Under the pieces are notes generated by a model that was not told the DNA's origin, did not search any database, and was given only the letters and a program-made list of their open reading frames with translations. From Lineus longissimus (taxonomy: Eukaryota > Nemertea > Pilidiophora > Heteronemertea > Lineidae), in assembly GCF_910592395.1 (NCBI RefSeq), contig NC_088326.1, forward strand, positions 9,739,001 to 9,803,000: a stretch of DNA of 64,000 nt, in the 5' to 3' direction. The stretch's first letter is position 1. The number at the start of each line of letters is the position of its first letter. The position numbers and the translations under genes were made by a program. Below, in pieces: positions 24,493-40,300 of this stretch.

Positions 24493-25365
24493 CCTTAACT
24501 CATAGCCTGTGATTTGCTTGTTTGAGTTTGAATTTGATGTAACTGCAGGACATTTAAATTGATCAGATCATCGATCAGTCTTGGTAGAAAAACAAAGACG
24601 TGGCTATCAACGGAATTTTGTCTTGTTCGAGACTTCATGGATCAATTACAAATGTACACCAGTAAACTTATTTAATCGTTTTGATAACCCTAAATTTTAC
24701 AACAATATCGTATAACTTTCCGAGAATTTATCTGCATTTTTGTTCATTTCTTATGACAGGGTATTAACGGTATTAAACCACGTTTGCAACCAGCTATGAA
24801 TGTGGAGAAGAGAAAACGTTGATCGACGCAACGCGTCTTCAAGTCGGCCAATCGCTGACGGAGCAATCCCTGATATCGAATCGATGTTTTATTCATCAAG
24901 TACGGGTGCGAGCAGTGTGAAACGTGATTTCTGGTTTTATGGACAACATTTGCTCTCAAATCGAATGCGCAGAACCGTTTCTATGGTACTGAAGATGTGT
25001 GGTCGTCTTGAAAGTCGCTGGATTATCGTCCTTCATTCTTAGCACTGATATATATGACCACATGTTTGAAACAACTTCCGGCGTGCGGAAGGAAAATCAG
25101 AGCCGTGAAATAAATCCTTGTGTATAAGAAGAGCAACTCATACTTATCAAGTGGACGTTCTGTGATCTTAAGACGGATTATACATCTCTGAACGTGTCAC
25201 CAATCTGATTATGTCTGAACATTGGATTTTGCCCATAAAACCATTTTGTCACATCGGCTTTATTCACTATAATTGTGATACGCACACCCGTTTCTAATAC
25301 GTGGCCACCTTTTTCGATCACGTGTACGAGTATTTGGTAGACCAAGTCACCTATAACAAGTGGTA
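24493..25365. other. Upstream region of the adenylyl cyclase gene
   Basis: No coding exon recognised. The promoter and 5' UTR of the cyclase presumably lie here. A weak TATA-like tgtataaga near 25120 is not strong enough to call a promoter. Confidence 0.4.
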
Positions 25366-28300
25366 ATGACGCGTTCATACGACTTAATGCATAAATACGA
25401 AACTGAGATGAAAAACGGAAACAAAGTTAGCCCAGCCCCCGGGGTCATGGGTTCCGATGAGGATACGGACCAGCATCCTGGTGACAAAAACACCACCGAG
25501 CCGGAACTCTGTAGGAAAGGAATAAACGCACTACTCCCGAACTTTCTTCGAGGAAAATTCGCGGACCAACAACTTGAGTTGTTATACCAAGCGTACGTTC
25601 GGCGAGAAAAAAGGGACGCTTTAAGGATGCTTTTCGGGTACGCCCTAGTGTTTAACTTAACAGCATTCATACTGGTGATACGCTCAATTGCAATTTCGCA
25701 GGAAGTCAAAGTGAAGGAAATCATACTTGCCGCTATAATGGCAATTTCGTTGGTGCGGCTTTTGGCAAAATGTCTTGTCACCAGTTCTCGTTCCTTTACG
25801 GCAAAACTGAGTGCTTTTTTGACTATGACGACCTGGTTTCTATTATGCGTGGATATTTGCTTGTACATAGGATTGAGGAATATTTCAATTTCCCCGGAAG
25901 ATGGTGGGGAATGGTGTTTGGTACAGATTTACTTAACCTTTGTTGTAACGCCATTACAATTACGTTGGAGCATTGTTGGGAGTACATTGTTTTACCTTGT
26001 GATTCTCATAGAAGGAGGCGTGATAGCCGTGTTGCAAAACTATGGGGTATACTATATTGCAAATCAGGTAAGGAGACATTCTCTTGTCATTGCCAGAAGA
26101 ATTGGAAATGCGAGTTCCACTGTTGGCCTACTATGGACGCAGACGATCTATGATACTTCAAAACATGGCCATACCCTTGCTAAGAACGATTGTAACCATG
26201 CATCCGATATGGTTATCCTTTTTAATTTTCGAATGGTTGACATGAAAATTGAGCCCAGTGCCTGGTTGCAGTTGTTCACATCAGGTTATGACCCTTCCTC
26301 AGTGTTGACTTTAACTTGAAATATCTCAGTGACAGTCCACCTAACTGACCTAACGCCAAGTTAAAGTTTTTCAGCCAAGTTATAGTGACCATTTATCTGC
26401 TCAAAGATGATTTTATCCAATTTCTCTTGGATTTCCATTAAACCTACCTCGTAGGTACGTCCCGTCTCTTTAATGCATTCAAAACTTCACTCCATCCACG
26501 ACTGCACCAGAAAATGATGACTTCGCGAAAGATATATGTACCTTATATGCAAAATGTAGTACATGACATGGCGCCTCATGGTGCTATCTTGAGCTTGTGC
26601 TACGTCGATAATCATGACATTTTGGCAACCCTCGTACATGTAAGTGAGTGTGGTAAAATGTCTTATGGTGTAATACGGGACCTTTTTTCTTGAGCGTGTG
26701 GTCGGCACGGATGGGGCAGGGTGCACAAATTGGATATTGGTAGGTTTGATCAAAATCCAGGAGCATTTGTGAAACTAAGTGCGATAATGCAACATTTCTC
26801 AACATCTTGGAGCAAACTATAACTTATTTGGAATAACCCGTACCGTCATGTAAGTTCAGTTGATATGTTAGTGATCGAGATGAGAACTACCCATTTTCAT
26901 TCCATACTGCGAGTTCACAAGTGTATGCTACAATGTCTGAATAATCGTTAACTTAATCCTTAACGGTGACTTAAAGCTGACATGCATGCTTAAACACCAA
27001 CACCCAAAGCGGCCATGTCAGAAAAAAATGAATACTCCATTATCAAACGACTACCTGTACATCATAGACTGCCGCTATATTGCTTGGTCTCACCAGTTGT
27101 TCGTTACGCGTTTTGGAGGTTGGGCGAAGCGTTTTTTAATCGGAAGTTTTCCTATAGCCCCCGTAACGTCAACTCGAACGCCTATTGCATTGTTCGAACC
27201 CCTGATCAGGATGTCAAACGAAGGGACAGAGGCTCGCGTTTGTGTTTCGGGGAATTTGCAAAAACTCACTTAATACTTGGTCGCCGGAATAATTATGCAT
27301 GCACGTCAGCTTAGGTTGACTTGCAGAACAAATTGATTGATTTTAAAGGCAGAAAATCCTTCTGAAGCCAGGTTTTCGGAAACTGACGTTATGGAAATAA
27401 AATGCTATATACCAGCCATCCCAGTGTGTTACTAATGCAGTGTTGTATACAGATTTATGAATAGAACCATTATCTGCGGCAGTCCAGGAGGAGACTAGGC
27501 TGATCCGTAGTATTGGTTTTATGACAAACCGTTGATGATCGGATGAAAGTCATTAGACAGTATGATTATCATGATTATAATGGGATCACTGAAACAGCAT
27601 TTCACTGCCGTTAACACCTTCTCCATCACACAATAAAGTTATCCCTTTCACTCCATCCTCTCTAAAACGAGACTGACATGACAAATTTGGAAGATATATA
27701 GGAATATGAAATGGTATATTGTAGATTATAGTCTACTGTACTATTATATATATTTACCGATTCAATTTTTGACGGAACCTTTAAAATCGAGATTTAGATC
27801 GAAGATGCAACATCTCGCTTTCAGTTGACACATCAAACAGTATAATTGTGTATACAGGCCTGCATGGTTGACAGGTTCTTGAAAATATTGTCTTGTCCTT
27901 AATAGTTTCCAAGTTTGTGATGAGTTCTTGTTTGCAGGGATTTATGCATCGAAACTAGAAGCGATATGATATTGTCATCTACTTTTATGCTCATTGGATG
28001 GGGTTTCTCCTGAAACTGGTTCTTGAAAAAGTTCGGAAGTTCTAACCGAGTGGATTGATGTCATAATTTCAGTTGAGAATAGAGAGTATTTTGGCAATAA
28101 CGTTTCCTCGTCCTTCATTTGAAAATACATTTTCACTTCAAATTTCATCGAAAAAAATATTCTTAAAATACCAAGACTATTTTGTAACACCCTGTACTTA
28201 TTTATGAAATGTTTGGCCAGTTAACTCAAAGAACAAGTGATGAAACCCCCATGCAATCATCCGCTTGAAATAACGTCATTTCGTTTCAGATTGGTGCCGA

Positions 28301-31300
28301 TATTCTTCTTTTTATATGTGCCCAGATCCTGGGAACCATATCATTCCTATTGATGGACAAGAAACAAAGGAAGGCGTTCCTTGAGACGAAAGGGTCACTC
28401 TCAGTGAAGGTGTTGATAGAGCAGGAGTCTAAGGTCCAGGTCAGTATCAAATTATTGAACACAATAAAAAATCCATCACAAGATGAACCATTGTAACCAA
28501 GGTGTTTAAGAATTAGAAATCAGTTCATCGATTTCTCTTGTTGTATGCAACTCAATCTGAAGAAAAAAACACACTATAATTGTCGGAGTGATTAGTGGTA
28601 TTTTAAGTGTAGGGGGAGAGGAGCTTTAAATCGAGCCGTCAGGGCTGGGTGGACATTCTTTGACATTCTGATAATGTTATATACTCTGTTTCCTCACGTA
28701 TACCGTCTTTGGGCGCCATATTTAAGAGGCCTGAAGGGATGAATACCTCGCATACCTAATACAAAGGTTAGGCCTAGTGGATTGGACTGATTGGCTCAAA
28801 TCGTGGCGCAGACTTACTGATCACTAGAGGAGACACACAATATTTGCAGTCTACTACAATTGGTCGATAGGATTTTAAATGAATTGAATGGGTTGCATTA
28901 CCAGACAATCATGTTTGGGCTTTATTCATGGCGTGACCGAGGCGGAGCAAATGGACAATGCCCATAAATCACGTGTGCAAAGAAAAATCCTATGTGTACA
29001 CACTGTTATTTTGTATCAGCGGTATAGGAAGACGGTAAATGAGCATAACATCAGCGAAGTCCCAGCATTGACAAAGGTTTCTCCTTTGTGTTCGTCTACT
29101 TATAATCTTTTCACTCCTTACATGGCACCAGTATAAAAGCATTGACCTCAACAGTGGCAAGGCGTCAAGCGCGTCTCAATTGTCATGACTACGGGTATTT
29201 TTCATCGTTGTCTAGGAAACAAGACATTGCCTCATAAATGTCGTGATGAAAATATACCTAAAGATATACACATATCACGCTGTCGTCAAGTAGATAAACA
29301 ACAGAGTAACGTTTTTATTTGATATGGACACCACCCAGACTAATGACTTGACATTTTGTTATTGACAATCGGGCGTACATGTACCTGATCTCTTCGATTG
29401 CACGAACCTTATACACTGGCGTGTACAATACATCGGAGAGAAGCAGCCACACGCATATTCATTCAGAAATACTCGTTGATTCATCCTTAAAAAATCAGTT
29501 GATCGTTAGTAATAAAAACGCCTCGTTCTTTCGAATGTGCATGTGGAGAATGTGTACTCTGGTTTCACCGATATAAGACCGGTTAGTTGATAACTACAAA
29601 AGCGAAACAATGCCAAGCCAGAATATGATGGCATTGCCGTCGAATATTTTGCTGTCACCAAAAGATTGTCTAATGATGTTGGATATGTTCAATGGTATCA
29701 AAGACAATGTGCGAAATACCTCTGGCGCTAACTTACTTGGCGTTATGTCATTCAGTAAAGTCCATTAGACTTAACACCGCGGCTGTGTCCACCCTTGACG
29801 CCAGGACCAGTCGACATAAAGTGACAAACGTCCTTTAAACAATCGGGCCTTGAGACAAACAACTTGTTTTTATCACCTTTGATTTATTTATTTTACAAAA
29901 ACACACCGATTGTTGCAAACCGATTTCCTTATCAATCATCCTCATGCGGAATGGCGTTAATCAGCAAACAAAGCCGACCGTTCAGCGTCTTTTTTACGTT
30001 CGCCAATTAAGTCCTTAAAACAAGACGTATCTCAGTAATCAGTCGGACAAGGGTTGTTTCCCGTTATACATGTACTCGTAGTCAAGACCAGTTCTCGGCA
30101 ACACTACGACGTTACCATGGAAATAAAATGAAATATTACAATGGAAAGACTGGAGGAAAGAATATGATATGTTCGAGTCGACGGCGGAGAGCACTTACTT
30201 GGCATCAACTTTGATAGCGCAGCATTAAATCTAATATGTTCATCTGAAGGAAATTACGAAAAGTTAAGTGACTTTTCGTGTTTTAGACAACCGAGCCCAG
30301 TGTCTCCTTCTGCATACACCTGTCAACCGTTCTCGTACACCAATAAGAATGACATCAATAATAATATTGATTTCTGGCAATGTGCGGTTGACACGAATTG
30401 GTTATACTGAAGCGGTCGCCTTGACATCAATGTGGCATCTGCACACCGATCAAGACCCGTTGCGATGGTAATTAAGATTCAGGTGTCCAAGTTCCCAGCC
30501 TGAAGTTTGTTTGATATCGCTCTATCGACTAATTTGTCGGGCGCAGTTACAATGCCTGTGTGGGCGAGTTATATTTTAAGGACTATCGCGGCAGAAGTTA
30601 TTTAATTGAACCAGCTGCTTTAAGTTCATATTTTTAGTGACGAATGTACATTGAAACATCGGACCTCGGCTTCGCATATGCATTCGAACGTGTCATAAGA
30701 TTGAGGCGCGACGGACACTTCAATTCCCCTGTCCAACTTCAGAGAGAGGCATCGGCCTCAGGGTTTAGTTTGTATCAACAGATGGCGCGCCAACAAACCA
30801 AGCGCATCATTTTAAACCCAGAGATGCAAGATTTTGGTAAATGGGTAGACTGTCATTGTCCATAGGTTTGGGCAGTGCATATGGTACCGTCGGCTAGGTC
30901 ACGCCCGTTTCTGTCGTAACGAGACTCCGTCATGGCGCCAATTCCTTTGTGGATTTTAACATATAGAATTTATACTCTGTTTCCTCACGTATACCGTCTT
31001 CCTATACCGCTAATACAAAGTAACAGTGTCCATACATTGGATGGGGTACGCAATAGGGTTCACCACATGCGGGGCGGTTTTTCTTTGCCCACGTGATGAA
31101 TGGGCATTGTCCATTTGCTCCGCCTCGGTCATACCATGAATAAAGCCCAAACACGATTGTCTGGTAATACAACCCATTCAATTCATTTAAAAATTATATA
31201 AATGAGTTGCCGCGTTATACATTGCGTACATTCGAGCATTGTGGTGTCCAGGTAGCGAACTTGGGGACGAAAAACAAGCCAATGTACACGAAGCTTTGTT

Positions 31301-34300
31301 TAAACCACCACATGGGAGCAGTTGTATTTGAAGTAATTAACAGTTTCTGATTAACTTTATTCCAGGAACGGCTCCTCCTCTCTGTGCTACCCAAACATGT
31401 TGCCGATGAGGTGCTGAAGGACATGGGCAGAACGATAGACACCCAGTTTAGAAAGATATACATGAGTAGGCATGAAAACGTTAGGTAAGGAATACGTGAC
31501 CCCCTCATTATCATAAAACAGGTTGTGTTTTTACGAGACAGAAAAACGTCGCCATGTATAAGATAGTGTAAACCACTAAGTTTTCGCAAGTTGTAGTGCA
31601 TAGCAACAGTGGGTTTTTTTTGGATGAAAATCGCAGAGAGAGATTTTTCCGCCTTTATCATGATTACCATTCGAAATACACGTGCATTAGTTCATAGTTG
31701 CGTTGTTGACCAAGTGGCGTTGATTTCATGATCAGGGATGTTTATTTAAAACACAACTTACAGAAAACAACAGAGAAACATACGAGTTTACATTTTTCCT
31801 TTAAGCATTCTTTTTGCGGACATTGTTGGATTCACGGAAATCTCATCAAAACTGTCCGCAGCACAACTAGTCCAAATCTTGAATGAGCTCTTTGCAAGTT
31901 TCGACGGTTTAGCAGATGTAAGTATATGTACTAACGCTTACCCTCCTCCTTCTTCATTATGTACTTCTAAGGCCGAAGTTACATAGACCTCATTCGTACA
32001 TTTACCACGAGTCACTTTCCGGGTTTTTCTTTCATTCCTCGGTGAATGTACGCCACAAGGCCGTGCATTCACAGGGGAAAGAAAGCAAAAGGGGAAAATG
32101 AGTCCTGGGAAATGAACGAATGAGGTCTATGTAACTTCGGCCATATCCTCCCCTCATACTCATTTCTTCTTCTTCTTCACCCTACCTTCTTCCTCTTCCA
32201 CTACCACCACCACCACCACCACCACCACCACCAACACCATCACCAACACCGACACCACCACCACCACCACACCCACCACTGCCAACAACTTGCTCTTCTC
32301 CACTCTGCTTCAACTACTCGTCTCTGTTTGCGCTATTTCGTTCAACGATATAAAGGTTGCGTTGGCAAATTGAATTATAGCCGAGTGTCTCGCAACTTGC
32401 AAGAACGGTAGCCTTCCCCATTGGATTTGGCTTACCCTGACATGTGTGCACCAGTGAAGGCACCTTTTACGTTTTCTCCCACACCCTATATTGCTAACGT
32501 GACCCAATATCATACCCGTTCGACTATATTATTGCAGAAGTATCACCAGCTCCGCATCAAGATCCTTGGTGACTGTTACTACTGCATCAGTGGTGCGCCA
32601 GTGCCCAGGGAGGACCACGCAGTACTCTCTATACACATGGGCCTCTGTATGGTGGAAGCAATATCGTAAGTATATGTTTGGAAAACCGGTGTTACCTCTG
32701 ATTTGTAGACACCGCTAGTCATACTGACTCTATATATCTCAGAGCTCCGATTTTTGTTTCAGTGGGATACGGGAGCGGACGAAGTCTGGGGTGAATATGC
32801 GTGTTGGGATACACACCGGAGCGGTGTTAGGGGGCGTCATGGGTCAGAAACAATGGCAGTTTGATGTCCTTGGGAAGGAGGTTACGCTGGCGAATAAAAT
32901 GGAAAGTGGTGGGATACCGGGGTAAGTACATGCGCCCGCCAATCCCTCCATCCTACACAATACCTCAGAGTACAAAGTACATGTCATAAAATGCACAATA
33001 TACGAATCATTCGTTTGGCGCGGCTTTTCAAACAGAGCCAATCAGCCCCCAGTAACGGTTAACCCGTCATTGAGCCTAGCAGCCCGATTGGTTTTGCAGC
33101 AGCAGCAGTGCAAAATATCAGAGGCACCCATGGATCAATCCTACGAATATCACGTTTTCACTGCAATTGATTCTGAACATAAATGCTATTTGGAAGGAAA
33201 TTATGATAAAGAGGACATGACCTATGAAAGTATCACTGCAATTGGTTCTGAACGTAACTGCTATTTGGAAGGAAATTATGATGAAGAGTACATTACCTAT
33301 GAAAAAGCAAAATAAATGATTTAAAATAATGATATTTTACTTTCATTCCAGACGAGTTCATATTTCAGAAGTAACATCGAGTTTTCTAAAAGGCGAATTT
33401 GAACTCGAAAATGGTGATGGAGAATCGAGAGAAGAGGCCATCAAAAAAGCTGGCATCAAAACGTACCTAATCAAGTCAGTTATAAAATATGTAAGTGTTA
33501 TGATATGATTTGACGTTGAGGCAATTAGTAATAATCTCGAATAATGATAACTGCCAGTCTTATGATCATGAGGTCGAAACACACAAATCAATGAATCTAT
33601 AAGCTCTCTGGCCTGTCTGGTAATGATGATTCGACATTTTAAACAGATCTTCCGGTACAATCCTGTCGTATACCAGGCCAGTATCCACCAATCATATGGC
33701 TGTGGTTTGTTTTATTCGTTCAAATTTGTGTTATGCTTGTAGTCGATGTAGCAGTCATCATATTTGACGTCAGAAACGCTGGCGCCAACGTTTCACCCCA
33801 ACACCTCCATTTCAGATCCCCAGATAAAATAATACATAAATATATATCAGATATATTTTTGTGATCGCTTCCAAAAGATCAGAGCTTGCTGAACCAAAAG
33901 ATAAAAGATTACTACGCCTCCTAGCTGTATTCCATTTTTCTGATTGAAAAGAGTGAAAACAAATTTATACATATTTACTCACTTTTCAGCAATCCCCAGC
34001 CCCCCAAAAAACTCCCGAAGTAAGAATTACTTTACAACTGATTTTTACTCATTGAATGCGTCAGTTCCTTCACCACCATGATGAAGGCGCGTGTTTTTTC
34101 TCGACGTTGAATATAAGCGGCAGGATGGGATATTCCTGGCCGGAAAAGTGTTGTAGGTCTACGTCGGATGGCGCAGGAACTGTACATGTTATAATACTAA
34201 AAAACTCCATTGTTTTCCAGTATCCCGAGGGGACATTGGATACAAAAGGCAGTAGGCCTAACTCGACAGCTGGAAGCCTTGCGGACATATTACAAAACGG

Positions 34301-37300
34301 AAAGGTTAGATCATACGTTTTCGTTTTTTTCGAGAGCATGTAACACTTATAAACGTGCCATTCATTTGACATTTGACATCCGCTGCTGTTTCGGCTGTCG
34401 AAGAAATGTAAATGTCACAACAAATGGAATATAATTATAAGCGTCTGCTACGTACAGTATACGTTGAAACACTTTGTGCTCGAATTGCTCAGGCTCTGAC
34501 GAAACATTGTATATGAGTTATGATTTGAATTTCCATGATGACTACATATACGCAAATGTAAAGGTTATTCGTATGCTGCAGCGGTGTAGATGTTGAACTA
34601 GGCAACCAAGAATTCTGCACTTTAAAAAATACATTATTTGCATATTGTCGGGAATGAGTGTTTGAATTGTCATAAAACATGTTGTTACTTTCTACAGCTC
34701 TCAGTGTCGAAGGTGGAGAAGGTGAGCCGCGATTCTGACGCCTCTATGGACATCAACCAGAGATTACTTCAAGCCCTCTCTGATAAAGAAGACACGTCGT
34801 AAGTAAACATTTTACATCCTGAGGTTTATTGTCTTTTCTTCACTCCTGTATTATTTATAAAGTTTGAAATATCGAGGACGGAGTATATTGAAACCACATT
34901 GTACAATGAAGGGACTACATTTTGGGTAGTTTGATATCTGTGACAGCTACATCCTAGTCCTGACGTGTCTCTTCATTTGAACGGAATACATCGATCCACA
35001 GTTTTCCCCAAAGGCAATATGGAATCCGAATTTCGTTAGAATTTTATGACGAACCCACCAGAATATACATACAGGGAAGTTCGCATGACCCGCGCTTTAA
35101 CATACTTTTTGCATCTTCGACGCCCAAGAAAACATACCTTCACTATGACCTGTCTAATTCGTAATAGTCGGGCCGGATGGGATAAGTTAGCTAAACCCAC
35201 CGCAGTGAACAAGTGTATGACACGACCATCATTCAAGCTCAATTCGGACTCTCACGCATGACTCGATGGTGCTTTTATACCCACTGATCGTGGTGCGTGA
35301 AGGGCATTGCATTGCTCCAACAAAACTAAAATGCTGATTAAATTCAGGTTTAATTTCTTCTTCAGGCAAATCTTCAATCTGGTGAATCCGTTCACCCTGA
35401 TGTTCAGAGACAAAGAGTTAGAATGGCAATACAACAGCAATACGGACTGGCAACTGAGTGCGGCCATGTTTGGATGCTCCACGGTTCTTCTCTTCAGCCT
35501 TTTTGCTCAGATATGTATCTTACCCATGTAAGTACGTCCTTCAAACGAAAGTTTAGCTGGCGTTTTATAATCACGAATGATTTAATCTAATTGGTGAGAA
35601 AAACATTCGAAAAAGAAACTTAACACTGTTTTATTCTCTCGTAATTTGCCAAAATATAAATCGCAAAATCTAAAACTTTTCCCAAAATTTTCGAGAATTA
35701 AAAAAAAGGGAGAAGACGATCGATACACCTTAACCTGGTAACTAAAAGTACAATTCAAACTGCGGGCCTCTAAAAATGTGTTTCTGCCAAGAATAAAGAT
35801 TGCTGCCCTTAAGTAACTGGATGATGAAAACATTCACTTCAAAACTGTAGTATTCTGGAGAAGATGACGATAGCAGTCATTTCCAGCAGGTTCATCCTTC
35901 TCCATTTAGGTTCCCTTCAACTTGCTTAGTTGTCTGTTACGAAATCAGTTTAACTTTCAAATCGACTTCTCCGCCCAAATCTAATGACCACCTTCATCTT
36001 TTCTGAAAACAACGCGAAAGATAGCTGAAAATAATCACTTTCATTGCAGAACCGTCCAATGTATAAGCGCCTACATTGTTGGCTTTGTAATTCTCTGTAT
36101 CATGACGTTGATATCTGCTGGTGCTGCATTCCCATCGGTAAGTTAGGCGTTTGTCTCCTTGGTGTCCTACAACGGATACTCCACTAGTGTACGTGGTGCG
36201 TAAACAGGCCAACGACGTTGAGAAGATTCTATCAATGATTTCTGCTATAATTATGTTAACTGTGTGAAAATTAATTCATGGGTGAGGGTATCATCTGCTG
36301 TCGAATGTATTTAAAACCATGTACCAATCATACGTCTTTTGGTTAGAACAAATACTGCGCGCCTGGCAGTAAGACTTTGTACTATCAAAACTCATTAATA
36401 TGAATACGCTTAAATACGTGGTGTATCATTCACAATCGTGATGAACTAATGAATGAGAGTGTGTGTCTGTTTTCAGGTCTACCCCCGGCCATTAGTCCAG
36501 TTTTCCGAATGGCTTGAACGGACGAGCTGGTTTCGCTCGATTTGGATTATATGCACGACTTTAATCGCCACGACCTCTCAACTGATAGATATGGTAGGCC
36601 CGATGTAGATTCTTAGTGACCTTGTCATCAACTCATATCTATCAATCGGTGACTGATATTTTGATCATGTATGGCTTTTTAATTAAGCTGGCAAATGCCA
36701 TCATAATGTTCTTAAATAAATATCAGATCTAATGGAATAAGTTATGCAGAGGCTTTTGAAGATTCGTAATCTTGGAAGAGATGGTACCAGTGCCGTGTGC
36801 CAAATTAGGACAGCATCAAATCGATTAATTCGTACCAGCGAGAGTTTCAGCACCAGGAAATTATGAATATCATATCTTACTAGAATATATGTACGGTGCA
36901 CTCCTAACGTGGAGTGGAATTATTTTTTTCAGTCTGGTTGTTCTCTGTCCACCGAATTCCCACCAAATAAAACCGACCTTGACCCCAAATCGCCATACTG
37001 TGATTACCCACACTACTTCACGCACTTTCTCGTCCTGACGATGGTCGCCGTGGCAGTCTTCCTCCAGATCAGCTATCTCATCCGGGCTCTACTGATGGTC
37101 GCTATGACAACGGCGTTTTGCCTCATAGCAACGGTTGTTATGTCCGGGATGTATGACCGGCTCGACAGCTGGTTATTTTCAGTAACAAAGTAAGTTGTCA
37201 GTGTGCAAAGCCTGACAGATGCCCCTGTTTAAGTTAATTTACTTGGCCCTTCTGATCGTGAATACGAACTACTTGACCGCAGTGCATTGATATGATTAAG

Positions 37301-40300
37301 CTCACGGAAACGATTTACATTTTCGGTCGACATTTGATACAGCATGTACACAAGGGCAATCGAGTATACTATATATACCTGCCTTCCTCTAAGCATCAAA
37401 GAGTCATAAAGATCAAATCAAAGTCATTATCATTTTCAATGCCCTTGGCATCGATCGTAATTGGAATCAATCATTCCTTTACAGAATTGGAGAAACTGTT
37501 ATTTCAAAATACAACACTGTTGCATCTGTGGTGGCTATAGGTGTCGCTTTCATCAATATCAATAGGAGAGTAAGTCGTTCTTTGATCGATAATGCAAGGC
37601 CGAGGTGGCCCGCGGGAATACAGAAAGGTTTGGGTGATTTTAAGATAGCATTATTTCAACCTGTTGCTGGTGCTTTATCCAACGGATGTGCTGATCGAGA
37701 TAAAACGGCACACATTGGCACGTGTAATGTCGTCTTCTATCCCATGTTTGTTTATGCGCCGCAATGTCCAAAAACGTTAACCATGCTAATTGTGTAGATT
37801 AACTGACGTAGAGGAACGCTCTCTGTCTAGCACATCAAAACGTTGCTACGTGCTGAAAGCATACGAGCAACTAGCATTTATCGTCCATAGATGGCGCCAT
37901 GTATTCTTTGTAATCAAGTGATGTGTACTCTTTCTCTAACTCTTTATAGGAGGAGTGTACAGTACGGAAATTGTTTTTATGGAAACGCGAAGTTGAAGAA
38001 CAGAGCGAAAAAGTAACGACTTTCAGGCAGAAAAATGAGAACCTCGTCCACAATATCCTACCGACGCATGTTGCACAGAACTTCCTTGGGGCAAATAAGA
38101 AAGACGAGGTTGGTAAAACATTGCCTGTTGAACCTGGGGTGACTGTATTTTGTTGGTTTGCTTTATATTTGTTTGGGAAATTATTAATGACATGTTTTCG
38201 ATTTGAGGAATCATGTCAACCATGTATTCGAATGACATAACAATGATAATAGCTACAAAATAAAAAGTCGGGGCCAAAAAAGACCCTGTAGTTTTCAACT
38301 CAATATCAAAAACGATTTTCAATTGCAGGAAATGTACAGCCAAAGCTATGATGAAGTTGGAGTGATGTTTGCCGCCTGTCCCAATTACAACGATTTCTAC
38401 ACCGAGGACAGTTTTAATAACAATGGCTTAGAGTGCCTTCGATTCCTAAACGAAATTATCTCCGATTATGACGAGGTATATTGTCCAATCAGAAGCACTC
38501 AATCTTGCTTCATCGACGCTGTTATTGGAAAGCAACCAATCACGATTAGGCCTAGTAGTTATGCAGCTCCTTGCTGCATTTGCTGTAGCAACCAAACGTC
38601 ATGTACTGAAATATGTAGGCTGTGTAAGTTGTTACTTAGGGGTAGTGTGATGTACAATGCTCGGGCATTTTTGACATGTTTTACATTAGCCTTTTGCCAT
38701 ACGTGTAAATTGAAAATAATTTGCGTCACGCCTGTTTGGTAGGTGTTCAGTAGTCTTAGCGGTAAGCCCAGGCAGGACCATAGACATGTATCACTTTCAT
38801 TCTCTCCATCACTGTCGTCTTGTTAATTAGGCCCAATAATAGGCTTCCAAATTGTGTTATGTACGTTATTTTGTCGCTATAATTATACCTCGCAGTTAAA
38901 ATAGTTAAGGCAAGGCCCATTATACACGGTATTTGTCTTAAAGCATAGCCCGCTCACACTAAGGCCTAAATTCAAAATATTCTACTGCCTTATGCTATCA
39001 TGACAAATCACCACCAGAAACAGCTTCCGTGGTGGACGATAGGCCTAACCGGCCAAGGCAAATTAACGTGATGTTGCTTTGATAGCTTCGTTTTTATTGC
39101 CATGATGCAATAACGGCTGATTTCATCTAAACTGTTTGTAGGGCGCAAATTTTTACTATTGTCTTCAATATCACTGTTTTAGTTGCTGAATGAACCACGC
39201 TTCAAGTCAATCATCAAAATCAAAACTATTGGTCCCACCTACATGGCGGCGAGTGGGATGACCCAGTGCAGTTCGAAATCAAAGGTAGGTCGAACTTAAT
39301 TCCTGAGGAGCCATGTGCACTGTGTGAACCACAGATTATTCTCAATCCAAACATAATTGATACATGTTGCTCGTTCAATATAATACTCGCTTGGTGTGAA
39401 AAGCGATCACAAGGAACAAATTACTGATAAGCGCCTGAAAGAAAATTCCTTGATGATGTGACTTGTTTAATTTTCTTTTTTGCAATCAAAGGTGCTATAG
39501 TCTATACATCTGGTCAAGAGCCATTTTGACCTAGTACGTAACTACTTGACCTAGTAGGTAACTACTTGAGAACTAAGAAGTCTTCTCCAGGGCTCGTAGT
39601 AGTGTATAAAAGCTGATCGATGACATGTGAGGCAAGGCTGACCTAATGCATTCTCCATTGGTCTAATGAATGTGGTTTTTATCAATTAATCTCTCGAAAT
39701 GGAAGGAAACTATAATTTGAACAATTTCTTGAACTGGCATCTTCTTTCATTTCAGGACAGTAAACACCGATGGCATCACCTCGTGGAGCTGGTGGAGTTT
39801 GCACTTGCTCTCCGAGAAACCTTAGAGAAGATCAACTCACAGTCATTTAATAACTTTATCCTCAGAATAGGTATAAAAAATACAAATATACCAACTTGAT
39901 AAAGCAAATCATTTTATGATATCCTGTTGATCGAGGGAAATTACTTTTTTTAATTGGAAGATTCCTACTAGCTAATGAAGGAAATTAGTTTTTTTTCAAA
40001 TTTGGTCTATTAGGGTCCATTTCGTATAAAGCAGCACTCATGCGGATAATGAATGATTCGCCGTTGCAGCAGCAAGAATAGCAATCGACTGGTGGTATCA
40101 GAAGTAACACCAATTACAGACCCCATCGCTAGCCCTTGGTACACAAAAGACAATGATTAATTATGCTCATTAATCTTGCGCAAATATTCAACTTCCCTCG
40201 AAATCGGCAGCTGTATTCTCATCTGTAATGAATATCAAAAGCAATCAACAAGGTAGATACAGCTCGATAAAATCGCCACGTCGTGCAATAGTCTGATGAG

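Noticed and set aside
31971-32142. Target-site duplication of the second family C element
   Set aside because: The flanks (ttctaa and atatcc) do not form a convincing repeat.
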